DNA of 45,701 nucleotides from Gnetum montanum. Lineage: Eukaryota > Streptophyta > Gnetopsida > Gnetales > Gnetaceae. The stretch is from NCBI GenBank assembly GCA_015680685.1, contig MNCI01009587.1:36262-81962 (forward strand). Direction: 5' to 3'. Below are positions 35,668 to 45,666 of the stretch, piece after piece. Both the position numbers and the translations under genes were made by a program. The notes beneath the pieces were generated by a model. It was not told the origin of the DNA, did no database searches, and saw only the letters and a list, made by a program, of their open reading frames with translations. The stretch's first letter is position 1, and each line of letters begins with the position of its first letter.

Positions 35668-36096
35668 TCATGTTATGTGTTGCAGCTGCTTGAGAGTGTC
35701 GTAGCGTGTAATAGTGTGCTCAAAGTTTTGGGGAGTACCAGATGTATCTGGGAACTGTAACCGAGTAGGAAAGGGAACGAGAGTGTTGGGGAAATGGAGA
35801 ATGTATTGGGAACTGGGAATGTACTTTTGAACAGATTGATTAACCTGGTTGCATGCGTCAGAAACAATGTGGCACCTTGTCACCGTGATGAAGTGTATCC
35901 ATGTACGAGCACCACTGGGTGTCATCCTGCAAACACAACTCCAAGAAGACAAGAAAATTGCAAGTGAATGAGTTAGCGAACACTTTAGACACGAATGTGG
36001 CCGATGCAAATGGAGGCACCATGTGAAACTTAAGGTAAATAAAATGAGCAGCAATAGTGTTATCAGAGCCGATGTGATGAACGATGCGGTAGGCAT
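35668..36096 (-). CDS. Small ORF with N-terminal membrane segment, in env position
   Basis: A 142-codon open frame starts at ATG 36094-36096 and is intact. Residues 8-24 (ITSALITLLLLILFTLS) form a strong hydrophobic stretch that could be a signal or membrane anchor. The rest is rich in His, Ser, Thr and Pro, with several Cys. I recognise no domain. It lies downstream of pol and before the polypurine tract, where some plant Ty3 elements carry an additional ORF. It could equally be a chance frame in non-coding DNA of higher GC content. No start context or splice evidence helps. Confidence 0.3.
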   Translation of the reverse strand: MPTASFITSALITLLLLILFTLSFTWCLHLHRPHSCLKCSLTHSLAIFLSSWSCVCRMTPSGARTWIHFITVTRCHIVSDACNQVNQSVQKYIPSSQYILHFPNTLVPFPTRLQFPDTSGTPQNFEHTITRYDTLKQLQHIT

Positions 36097-36149
36097 TGAT
36101 GAAGAAATTTCATGAATTACATCATCAGATGAATGTGCCAGATACGATC

Positions 36150-36501
36150 TTGCTAGTTTATAATCTTAGCGGACTGTCGTGGGTTAGTTTTACGTCATAA
36201 CCTGTTGGACGTTGCCAGTTTATCATCGTAGCGGACGATGTGATGCTAGTTTATAGTCGTGGAGGACTATGAAGAGGCAAGCTAGTTTATAGTCTTAGTG
36301 GACTCTGGTGAATGAGTGTGATAGTTTAGTATCATGTCAGACAGAGCTCTGTGGTGTCAGTTTACCGTCATGACGCCAGGACGTTCTGTGGTATCATTTT
36401 ACCATCATGATTCTAGGACATATCTGTGGTATCAGTTTACCATCATGATTCTAGGACGTATCTATGGTATCAGTTTACCGTCATGATTCTAGGATGTACA
36501 C
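36150..36501. repeat. Tandem repeat in the 3' region of the Tat-like element
   Basis: Four clear units of 37-38 bases start at 36351, 36388, 36426 and 36464, each GTGGTATCAGTTTACC-like with CATCATGATTCTAGGAC. Before them (36150-36350) are about five or six more divergent units with AGTTTA, TC, and GCGGAC/GTGGAC blocks. The array begins only about 14 bases after the pol stop. Tandem repeats at this place are known in Tat/Ogre-type plant elements and have been proposed as a source of satellites. Confidence 0.8.
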
Positions 36502-36514
36502 ATACCTGCGATGT

Positions 36515-37130
36515 TTAGATGTGAAATGGCTTAAGGTACAGGTGGTTCATTGGATGAGCAATCTCATTGCCATTTATATCAGCTAGCTTAAACGCTCCAT
36601 TATCGTATGCTTTGGTGACCAAGTAAGGTCCTTCCTAGTTGGCTGAGAACTTGTCTGCATGTTCACGAACCGCCTTAAGAACAAGGTCACCTTCTTTGAT
36701 CAGGCGCTTGTGAATGTCGTGTTGATGATGCCGTCTTTGTTGCTTCTGAAACCACTCGATTTAATCAAGCATTCATGTGCATTCTTCTTCCACCGAGTCG
36801 AGGTCAACAATGTGCAAGGCATTGTTTTGACCTTTGTCAAGGAGTCCAGAGAGTGTGATCCTTAGGGATGGTACCTGCAACTCCAGAGGTAAAATAGCTT
36901 CTGATCCATAAACAAGACTATATGGTGTTTTACATGTGGATGTCCGATGCGTAGTCCAGTAGGCCCATAACACGTATACTAGCTGCTCGTGCCATCTTTT
37001 CTTGCTCTGAGTAAGCATCTTCTTGAGCACTGAGATGACAATCTTGTTCGTGGCTTCTGCTTGTCCATTGCCCTGAGGGTAGTAAGGTGATAAAAACGAG
37101 TGTTTAATACCTAGGCTTTCACAGAACATT
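36515..37130 (-). pseudogene. Integrase C-terminal half and pol end (Tat-like)
   Basis: Continues the same frame as the upstream integrase part. It contains FCESLGIKHSFLSPYYPQGN, then GQAEATNK with the catalytic Glu, TPYSLVYGSEAILPLELQ (a typical plant Ty3/gypsy block), and a C-terminal part RLIKEGDLVLKAV, EGPYLVTKAYDNGAFKL and MNHLYLKPF before the final stop at 36515-36517. In-frame stops at about 36770, 36760 and 36638 (TGA, TAA, and TAG for an expected Trp) inactivate it. Confidence 0.85.
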
Positions 37131-37610
37131 TTTGTTTCGACACTGCTGAATTATGGTCTGTTGTCAATGATGATAGTCATCAGGATGCCAAAATGGATCA
37201 CAATATTTTCTAAGATGAAGTTGCATACTTGTTTTGATGTGGTTTTTCTAAGGGGAATAGCTTCTACCCATTTAGTAAAGTATTCTGTTACGATTATGAT
37301 AAAGCTATGTCCCATAGAAGATGGGGGAGTTATTGGTCCTATAATGTCTAACCCCCATTTCTGGAAAGGACATGTGATTTGAGTCATATGTAATTCATTA
37401 GGTGGAACATGTATAAGATTACCATGCTTTTGACACATATTGCACCTCTTGACCTTAGAGAAGTAATCGTACAGCATATGTGGCCAATAATAGCCTAAAC
37501 GTTTGATTTTTGTTACCATTGCTTTAGGCGCTATGTGCCCTCCGCATAGTCCTTCATGAACTTGTTCCACGATGGTTTGGCCATCGGTACTACTAACGCA
37601 TGTTAACAAG
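37131..37610 (-). pseudogene. Integrase N-terminal half (Tat-like)
   Basis: Inserts element DNA into the host chromosome. The zinc-binding HHCC part is visible (VHEGLCGGH, then CNMCQKHG). The core has WGLDIIGPI with the first catalytic Asp and IIIDNRP with the second. A TAA at 37148-37150 stands for an expected Gln just after it (normally DNGxQF). The third catalytic residue, Glu, lies in the next part. The frame is the same as for RT and RNase H. Confidence 0.85.
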
Positions 37611-37699
37611 ATGCCTTTGTAGCATCTACGACATAGTGTATCTCCTAGTAATGTATATTGTCTAGAGTGTTTTTGTACTGCGTCCTTCTAAGCATTCGT

Positions 37700-38215
37700 T
37701 AGATATTAAGATGGTTCGCCATGTAGAAGGTACTCTTTGATGTCATCATACCATTCTACCGCATGTGTCATGCTAACAAATGCTATGGGAAGTTCATCAG
37801 GAGCATCAGTTATGGGCTTGTCGCAGCTCATGATGGAACTAGGCAGCGCGCGAAACATATTGGGTGAGATATTTAGAGCTAACGTGGCTAGTGCATCTGC
37901 AATGGTATTATCATTTCTAGGCACATGTTGTAGTTCTATATTTATAAACTGTTTTAGCAAGTGTTTCATTAGGTCATAGTAAGGTTGTAGATGAGATTCT
38001 TTGCATGCGTAAATGTCTTTGACTTGGTTTATGATTAACTGTGAGTTGCCTCTAACTATGATACGTGTGATGTTTGAAGCTTTTGCTACCATGAGGCCTC
38101 TGAGGAGACCTTCATACTCTGCTACGTTATTGGTATAAGGAAAGTTAAATCAGTAAGCAAAGGGTTGGATCTCCCTGGAGGGATATGTGATAATGGCGGC
38201 AACACTTCCCCCTCA
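37700..38215 (-). pseudogene. Second, archaeal-type RNase H (Tat lineage mark)
   Basis: Tat-lineage Ty3 elements carry an additional RNase H between the usual RNase H and integrase. Here the blocks are LNFDGAS (first Asp, just upstream), NNVAEYEGLLRGLMVA (Glu), IIVRGNSQLIINQVK and HVPRNDNTIADALATLA (last Asp). The third acidic residue, normally Asp in a GDSQL block, is Asn, a G-to-A type change. Stops (TGA) occur at about 38208 and 38150. It is in frame with the RNase H before it and the integrase after it. Confidence 0.8.
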
Positions 38216-39470
38216 GGAGGTGGATGCTCCATCGAAGTTTAATATCGCATCATAGTTATCGAGCACTATGTCAATTGTGCTTACCTTTTCATCTAGAAAC
38301 TCTAGATTAATCGTTGCTTGATCTTGTGTTGGTGATGCGGTCATCTGATTGACTATAGCTTGACCTTTGAAGTATGATTGGGCTATGTAATGTAGGTCAA
38401 ACTCAGCAATCATTGCCTTCCATTGAGCTATCTTTCTTGATTCATACATGTTGTTTGTGATCGCTCTGAGTACATTACTTTTGCAGATTATGTTTACTTG
38501 GTTTCGAAAGAGATAATGTCGCCATTTCTTCAGAGAAAAGATAAGGGCTAAACATGACCTCTCCACATCATTGTATTTCTTTTCATAGGCTACTAATGCA
38601 TGCCTTAAGTAGTAAATAGGAACTTCGATTCCATCATCTCGTTTCTGGCAAAGCATAGACGCAATTGATGAATCCGATGTGGCAAGGTAGATGTAGAACG
38701 GTTTATTGTTCTGAGGCAGATAAACTGTCGATAATTGAGTCAGTGTCGTTTTGATATTGTCAAAGGCTTCCTAGCATTGTGGGGTCCATTAAAAATACAC
38801 ACTCTTGCGTAGCAAATGGTTCATGGGTTTCAACTTATCGGTCAGTTTTTCTATAAAGCACCTAATGAACTGTAATCTACCTTGTAGGCCTCGAAGTTCA
38901 GTAAGGTTGCTTGGCAGTTGCAAGTTTGTGATAGCCTTCACCTTATAGGGGTCTACTCAAATCCCTGCTTCTGAAACTATGAATCCTAGCATTTTTCCTG
39001 ATTTGACCCCAAAGACACACTTCTTTGGATTCAGTCTAAGCTCATATTTTAAACAAGGCTTAAGTACCAAGTCTAAGTCTTGTATGTGCTGCTCTTGTGT
39101 CTTCGATTTAACCGCTATATCGTCTACGTAATCATTGAGAGAGTGAAGGATGTAATCACTAAAGATGAAGGTCATCGCCCGTTGACACATAGCACCAGCA
39201 TTCTTTAAATCGAAGGGCATCATCGTATAACAAAATATCCCCCATGGTGTCATGAAGGTTGTCCTGAGTTGATGTTCAGGGTTAATCTGGATCTGATTGT
39301 ATCCCGAGAAGCTATCCATAAAAGATAACAGTGCATGCCCAGCAGTTGAGTCAACCAGTTGATCAATACTAGGTAGAGGAAAGTCATCTTTTATGGTCGC
39401 TAAGTTGAGGTCTCGGAAGTCAATGCATAGGCGAATGCTTCCGTTCTTCTTTGGGANCTTTTTGTTTCAC
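38213..39470 (-). pseudogene. Tat-like reverse transcriptase and RNase H
   Basis: RT blocks: PKKNG, IRLCIDFRDLN, DDFPLPSIDQLVDSTAGHAL, FMDSFSGYNQIQI, FDLKNAGAMCQRAM, and the intact catalytic YVDDIAVKS at 39119-39130. After RT come LRGLQGRLQFIRCFIEKL and LKPMNHLLRK, then RNase H: ATSDSS, MLCQKRDDG, IYYLRHAL, EKKYNDVERSCLAL and KKWRHYLF. Stops at about 38954 and in the RT-RNase H linker (TGA, TAA, TAG) all fit C-to-T change. No frameshift is needed from here to the end of pol. The segment before PKKNG is shorter than in related elements, and an N lies at 39457. Confidence 0.88.
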
Positions 39471-39968
39471 TAGTTTTAACTTCAGGTCGAGTATGATGTT
39501 GTGTTGGATTATTCATGGGTCTAGTCCAAGCATGTTTGTGTAAGACCACGCAAATGCCTTCATGTTGCCTTTTAGCACTTTTGCTATGTCATCGACAAGT
39601 TGTGGGTCCAGTAAAGTACTTAGTTTTAGTATCTTAACTTCGTCGCTTGGCATAGTGATGGGGGTTTCAATTAATGGATCCTCAGTGATGTTATCGGCTT
39701 CAATATCCAGCAATTTTTTCATGCTCTCAAAGTATTCTATCGTTTCCTTTGTCGATGCCATGGAGTTTTCGTAAGTCAATGTGCCTAAATCGATGGACTT
39801 TCTGATCATCTCCTGTTGGATGGGTCCGTATGATCCATTGATGAACAATGGTGCAAATAGTTGCTTGTTATTCATGCTTGCTCCTGCCAAGCAACAGGAA
39901 GCAACGTTAGCAAGTGGGGTTTTGCTTATTATTTTATGACACCAATTCAAATCTTTAAATATGCTCAA
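39471..39968 (-). pseudogene. Linker region upstream of Tat-like RT
   Basis: A 151-codon open frame (39968-39513) ends KAFAWSYTNMLGLDP, the conserved block that precedes RT in Tat elements; after it a TGA and then the HN-I-LD block. The upstream part (ETIEYFESMKKLLDIE, LLDPQLVDDIAKVLKGN) has no enzymatic motif; it is the typical spacer between protease and RT. The frame differs by one from that of the RT. The expected protease and gag further upstream are absent, as repeats begin at 40011. Confidence 0.75.
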
Positions 39969-40010
39969 AGTATTCTAAAGTTGGCTTATTGTCTCACCTG
40001 GTTGCACGGT

Positions 40011-40097
40011 AGTTTAAGGCCATACCTGGCCAATCGCGGAAGTTTAGGGCCTTACCAGGCCAATCGGGACAATTTAGGACCTTACCGGGCCGTACCT
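40011..40097. repeat. 30-bp tandem repeat, about 3 copies
   Basis: Units start at 40011, 40041 and 40071. Each has AGTTTAGGGC/AATTTAGGAC, CTTACC and GGCCAATCG blocks. The period is a multiple of three, so one plus-strand frame shows a repeating GSLGPYQANR, but nothing suggests it is translated. Confidence 0.8.
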
Positions 40098-40099
40098 AT

Positions 40100-40500
40100 T
40101 CGTTTATGATTTCTAGTTGATTGTACAACTTATAATCATTATTAGGTGTGAAACTACAAGACAAAGAGTATGTACCAAGGTGTTTAGTTTAGACGACAGG
40201 AGTCAACATGAGAGGGAAGGTCTTATGTGGGTAATGTTTGGCCTAGTGCATATCTATATACTCTTTTTCTTTATTCCTGGTCCATTTATATTTATTTGTG
40301 TTTAGCTAATGTTGTGTTTATTTTTATTTTATTTTGAAATAAAGTACCCAAAGTGCCAATGTTCCATGAAGATGAGTCGACGTGGGCAACGAGGGACGTG
40401 AAGATTTATACCTAATAACATTAACTTAAAATTGGACAAGTTATCTTTGTCACTGAAGCAGGCGTAAACCCAAAGTCCAGCCAGAACCAAAGAGAACAGT
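40100..40500. other. Spacer, no gene recognised
   Basis: No supported feature. A short 62-codon frame at 40117-40305 with a hydrophobic end is not convincing. Confidence 0.5.
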
Positions 40501-40730
40501 GTGAACCTAAGCTAAGCTTCAGTGTGAACCTAAGCTAAGCTTCAACATGAACCCAAACTAACCTTCAGCGTGAACCCAAACTAAGCTTTAGCGTGAACCT
40601 AAACTAAGCTTCAGCGTGAACCCAAACTAAGCTTCAGCATGAACCCAAACTAAGCTTCATCGTGAACCTAAGCTAAGCTTCAGCATGAACCCAAACTAAG
40701 CTTCAGCGTGAACCTAAGCTAAGCTTCAGT
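40501..40730. repeat. 23-bp tandem repeat, 10 copies
   Basis: Ten units in exact 23-base register from 40501 to 40730. The consensus starts GTGAACC, continues CAAACTAAGCTT or TAAGCTAAGCTT, and ends CAGC. Alternating CCCAAACTAAG and CCTAAGCTAAG subtypes suggest growth by duplication of dimers. CAGC of one unit and GTGAA of the next form the CAGCGTGAA word that continues as a dispersed motif to about 41710. Confidence 0.92.
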
Positions 40731-40739
40731 GTGAAACAA

Positions 40740-41720
40740 TGGGAGATTCAGCGTGATGAGGAGGCGAGGATCTGGTCATAGGGAGTAGGGAAAGGCGACG
40801 ATCCGATGCGAAGGAGGCAGCAAAGGTGGAAAAGATCATGGCATGAAGCATCAAATGAAAGCCTCTAGCGTGCAGGGAGATAAAACCCCAGCGTGAATGC
40901 TCCATCATGTAATTAGCGTGCAGCGACAAACCCCAGTGTGAAGGTAGTGTGGAGGTTTCAGCGTGAAGCCTCGAAACCAGCCTCCAGCGTGAACCCCTTC
41001 ACTTAGAAACCCTCAGCGTGAACGTCAGACAGGGACTTTCAGCGTGCATGTCCTTACTCTAGCGTAAAGGTCTTGAATGCAGCGAGATGGGATGGGCAAG
41101 GGAAAGTGAGTGAGAGACTAGGGAAGGAAGGAGCCTAACTTGACCTTTGCTAATGAGAGTGAGGCGATGCTCCAGTGCCTGCCCAACCCCATGATCCCAT
41201 CATGGTCTGGATCAATGCACTGATAGACCCTGGTCCTCTGTCTAAATTTGTGTTTTTGTTTACTGTTTTCGTTAATTTGTGTTTGGTTTTTCTTATTTCG
41301 GTGCATAGAATTTGTGTGAGGCCTGGCCTGTTTCTTTGGCATAGATATTAGTGTGCAGGCCAGCGTCAACCCTTGTCTCCCTTGCTTGACGTACGGCCAG
41401 TTTTATGTCTGGAATGCAATCTAGTGACATGCTCAGCATGCAGGGGGGGCCAAAATGCTCAGCGTGTAAGGTCTGCACACCCATATTCCCAGTGTGCAGG
41501 ACCTACATGCCTAACATGAACCTTGAAAGCTTTTCCAAGTGCTGGACCCCCAGCGTGAACCTTGAAAGCTTTTCCAAGTGTTGGCCCCCCAGCGTAAAAC
41601 CTACTCTTTAGCTCTTTTTTTGTGTGTGTACCTTACTTATCCTGGTTCTTGAATACATGTAGAGGTCTTAAACCTTTCCTCTTAGTGGTGGAGCTTGTTG
41701 GAGTTCTAGCGTGGTTCGGG
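40740..41720. repeat. Dispersed AGCGTG motif region
   Basis: AGCGTG occurs eleven times here, mostly as CAGCGTGAA or CAGCGTGCA, with more AGTGTG, AGCATG and AGCGTA variants. Spacing is irregular (20-60 bases, with a gap at 41100-41340). A short direct repeat, GAACCTTGAAAGCTTTTCCA, occurs at 41518 and 41557. The region lies between the Tat-like element and gene B, and no convincing gene is found in it. Confidence 0.65.
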
Positions 41721-41828
41721 ACTATTGATTCTGATGAGCCGGTACCTAATATGGCCATCGATCGAGATGGGGTATGGTTTAGAACGAGTGCCAGCAAGTT
41801 CCTTACCTTCATCTTATAAGGATTCAGT

Positions 41829-44800
41829 GTGGTAATATGGTCTCACCTAAGTGAACAATTAGCATGGAGTGTCCTTGAGACTATGCTACCGGGATCCTCA
41901 AATGGCATAGTGGCCTTCGTGGTCGACGTCGATGAGGGATTGTTTACGGTTGGGAATGGTCCCTCTGGAGAGCCCAGATCCACCCGTCCATCGACACGTG
42001 TATGGGACCTATTATCATGTAGCCCTCACAATGTCAATAGCACCTTATTCCTAGCTTCTCGTGTGCACACTTTGTTCCAGAATCCTCCTGGAATGGTGTA
42101 CAGGGTAGAAAGGTAAGGTTGTTTAATTTATTGTTTCTACTTTGATGCTAAGTGGTTGTTCATATTTTGACCATCATTTCTTTGCAGGCCTTAATTTGAT
42201 AAAGAAGGAGTATGCATAGGTGATGATGGACTCGCATTGGCTCATACCGCCTTAGAGGCTTTCATGGCAAGTCCCACTCTCCATGGTGCCTTGTTAGCCC
42301 AGACCAAGGGTGAAATTGTCCATTTTCACAAACGATACTCTAAGGCTTTTGCACATTGTGAGGCTCAGGGGTGGCTACATGGGGATTGGTCCCGTAATGG
42401 GCCAGTTTTCCCATGTGATGCTAATTCAGCTTCTAATGGTCTTAATCCATTGGCCAATAGTAAGTAATAGTGTTTTTGACACCTCACATTTTTTTTTTTT
42501 GCTACCTCATTGATTGTATTGATTCCATGGTTCTACCCTACATGTACAGTGGATGTCACCCCTGGTGGAGTCACCATAACAACTGGCCAGACTGAGGGCA
42601 CTTTGGCCATGAAATTCGGGGAGATCAACGATGCACAACAATGGTTGCATGATAAGGCACCACCGCATATTATCAGTTACTTGAGTGATGCTGGCCTCAT
42701 GGAGTTGTTTACTGCTTTAAGTCCTAACGTCTCTATGATCGAGATGATTGCGATCGTTGATTCTTTCAATGAAGCTGTTACTTACTATAGCACTCATGTC
42801 AAGGGAATTAAAGTATCTTTCCATCTGTTGGTGGAGTTCTTTTTAGACCTCTTCGGTGTACCAGCAAATGGGGCTAGAGTGACTTTGGATAGAGCACAAA
42901 AAGAGGTCCATGTTGTTCATGAGCTGGAGGACTAGCTGGGTGTACTTAAGGGTGATAAGGGATTCCCTATGCAGGGAAGATCGAAAGTAACTGAAGTAAA
43001 TGAGTTGTATCCACTGTTTAGAGCGCGAGTGTTTCCTAAGTCCCTGTCCCAAGTGAAGAATTTTGCAGTAGAATCTGTGTGTATCATGCACATGATTCTG
43101 GAGATTGGGGTGCGTTATAATTGGACTCAGTTTTTACTTTCAGGTTTCCACAGAGAGATAGTGAGATTGCGTTCAAACGTTGAGGCACAGTCCCATTTTA
43201 CCTTTGCATTCTTTGTCAGTTACCTATGCCGACTAGCTGAATTTCTAGTAGTTCGCGTGGGTAACGAGTACGTGTTAAGGGATTATGGCCAACTATCTTG
43301 CCTATGGATTTACCACTTGTTTGAAGTGGCTAAATCTCAAGATGCTCCCGAAGGGATTGATGAATCGATCTCGGTTACAACGGGGGAATCATTTGGTCAT
43401 TCAACCCATATGCGTGACAACTTAGGATTGGAGCCAGGTGGTGTGCCCTATACTACTAGGAGAGCCAATTGAATAATCAAGGAGATAATCAGGAAGGCAA
43501 AATCTAAAGTTCAAAGACCTAAGCACTCTAGAGAGGTTGCTCCAGCTATAGATGAACCAAAGGTGAAACGCATACGGTTTAAGGTGTTTGCACGTGGTAA
43601 GTAAGCCTGATTCATTTGTTTATCCTTATTTTATTATTATTATTATTATTACTTTTTTTGTCATTTATGTTAAACTGATGTTGAACTTATGAATGTCATC
43701 AAAGCCAACTCCTAAAGTAAGAAGAGAGGGGTTAGCGTCGATCGTAGAGGAGGAAGAGGTCCCCACCAACCAAGATGAGGAGAACAAAGTGGGTAATGAC
43801 GAGATGGAAGTCCCTGTCCCTCTGAGGGAAGAAACAAAAGAACAAGTGGAAGTCACCATGGACAAAGATCATGCTAGTGATCAGGATGAAACTGACGAGA
43901 TGTTTGATGATTTCTTCGAAGGAAGGTTAAACCTTGGCAATCCTCCAAATCTGGAAGAAGAAAGGGATTTCGGTATGTTCTCCTTATTATGTTTATTTGA
44001 TTTTTAAATTGTTTCATTTCCATTATTTAGAGTTTTCATTTTATGTTTTTGTTGCTACAAGGCGTAGATGTTGAAACCAGGACAACTCCTAATGTTCGTT
44101 CGAAAATACCTATGATGAAGACTCCAATGGAAACAACCACAGAAGTTGGTCCGTCTTATACAAATGAACCATTTACTTGGATCGAAATGCCAAGTAAAAT
44201 GGATTTTGTCCTTGGTATCGTCAATGAGGTAGTTGATCGCATCCAACAAGCTCATCCTGAAATAGGTACATATACTTTGGGCGTTTTGAGTCTTTCTGTT
44301 TTCACATCTATTTCTACTGTCCAATGTCTAATGTATATTCTCCTTCTATTGATAGGTGCTAAACTGAAGTGGAATCCATCCGAGGCCACTCGTATTGACA
44401 GTCTGCCTACACTACCATCAAAAATTGAGCAAGTACTAAGACAGATTTATGATGAGGTGGCAGAATGTGTTGTGCAAAATGCCAAGTCTCTTTGGACCTA
44501 CAGGTGTTCCATCGAAAAGCTATGGTTGCGAATTCGAGCAGGGGAAAAAGAGATTGCCAAACTATCAGCAGAACGAGATGACTTTAAGTCACGCTATGAG
44601 TTTGCCTCTGCTAGGTTGACGGGTGATCGTTCTTGGTGAACCTCCAAGGTTACTTATACCAGATATTGGAATCTATTGAATTGTCAAGTAACTATGACTC
44701 GGGAGCTAGCAGAGCGAAAGGCACAAATTGATTTGCTAAATCTCAAGTGTCAGGATTGGAAAGCTTTCACTTCTAAGGTGTGGAAATGGGGCCAAGATGA

Positions 44801-45342
44801 AAAGAATCATAAGTACCATTATAAAAAATCATTAAAAGAGATATCCATAGAGAGGCGTCAACTGGAGATGTTTGTAGAGGGGTTAGGCTTATGGTCTTCG
44901 TTTGATGCCTTTGCTAGGCACACTGTGGTAGAGATGGAATCTCCTAAGAGAGTAATCACTACAGCTTCTAGGGAGATTTTTGTAGGTGAGTTTCCTCTTA
45001 AACATCCTACATGGTCTGCTGTGGACAAAGGGAAGGCCTTAGCCGATATTGATCTAGGCCTTGACAGAACAGACTGGGCAAGTGTCCCTGAAGAAGAAAT
45101 CCTTCATCGGCTAGAGTTTGGTCTAAGAGGATCCTCTTTGGTAAGTCATTTAAACTTGTAACTTTTTATTTATTTTTAGTAGAAAATGTTACCCCCTTTT
45201 TTTTAGTTAATTATTTTCTTTTATTTTTATTTTTTAAAAAAGTTATGGTGATGACGGTGGCTACAAAGGTGGCCCCAGTGGAGGGGAAACTCATGATGCA
45301 GGGGATTTTGAGGGGAAAGCCCCTCCTAATCCTGATGTTTAG
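41829..45342 (+). pseudogene. Gene B: multi-exon plant transposon-associated gene, decayed
   Basis: Exons proposed: to 42112, 42188-42459, 42550-43596, 43718-43972, 44062-44265, 44356-45140, 45243-45342. Introns are 75, 90, 121, 89, 90 and 102 bases, all GT..AG. The first five joins keep the reading frame even though codons are split; the last needs a one-base change. Exon 3 has the core: GIKVSFHLLVEFFLDLFGVP, then VGVRYNW-like EIGVRYNWTQFLLSGFHREI and HFTFAFFVSYLCRLAEF, similar in layout to gene A. Exon 4 is acidic. Exons 5-6 are helical with likely coiled coil (LAERKAQIDLLNLK). The last exon is Gly-rich. Stops at 42192 (TAA), 42933 (TAG), 43470 and 44637 (TGA) all fit C-to-T change. The true start is upstream and unresolved: an open frame from 41622 ends in TAA at 41817. 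Function unknown. Confidence 0.65.
43628..43652. repeat. (TTA)n microsatellite
   Basis: About seven TTA/ATT units inside the third proposed intron of gene B. Confidence 0.85.
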
Positions 45343-45666
45343 TTTTTAAATTTGGCGTTGTTATTAGTTATGTTTCTGTGGGTTGTAAACAAAATTTTTT
45401 TTTGTTTGTGTGTTTCTTTTGGCCAGAAATGAGTTATGTATGAATAGATGCGTAAACTTGGTTAACTTCTGTAATCGTCCATTTACGTATTTATATTTTT
45501 TTTTGTTATTTTCATATTCCAATTTTTTTTTTGTTTTTTTTTTCTAGAGTTGTCTGAATGTTGAGAAGAAATAATGCAGGGACATGGAGCGAAAGACTTT
45601 TTGGTTGTTTTATTGTTTAAGTGTAAAGATGAAGTAAAGTGAAAATGTAACCTAAACAATAACTAT
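45343..45666. other. T-rich downstream region of gene B
   Basis: No coding sequence; T-rich runs typical of plant 3' flanks. It ends at the LTR that starts at 45667. Confidence 0.5.

Larger units (their letters stand above)
33145..39968 (-). mobile_element. Tat-like Ty3/gypsy LTR retrotransposon, 5'-truncated
   Basis: On the minus strand: pol linker, RT, RNase H, second RNase H, integrase, 3' tandem repeats, small membrane-type ORF, polypurine tract, probable LTR. The second RNase H places it in the Tat lineage. Protease, gag, primer-binding site and 5' LTR are not found upstream. It is younger than the Athila-like copies: one frame is kept over about 2.9 kb and CpG is much more frequent. 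Confidence 0.75.

Noticed and set aside
35516-35760. Phe-rich frames on the plus strand
   Set aside because: They read through the polypyrimidine tract, which is better explained as the polypurine tract of the minus-strand element.
39861-40109. Repeat protein with GSLGPYQANR units
   Set aside because: It is the translation of a 30-base DNA tandem repeat, antisense to the element, without other coding support.
40501-41600. Possible CRISPR array because of regular short repeats
   Set aside because: The 23-bp units are directly tandem without unique spacers, the motif region beyond has irregular spacing, and the setting is plant nuclear DNA.
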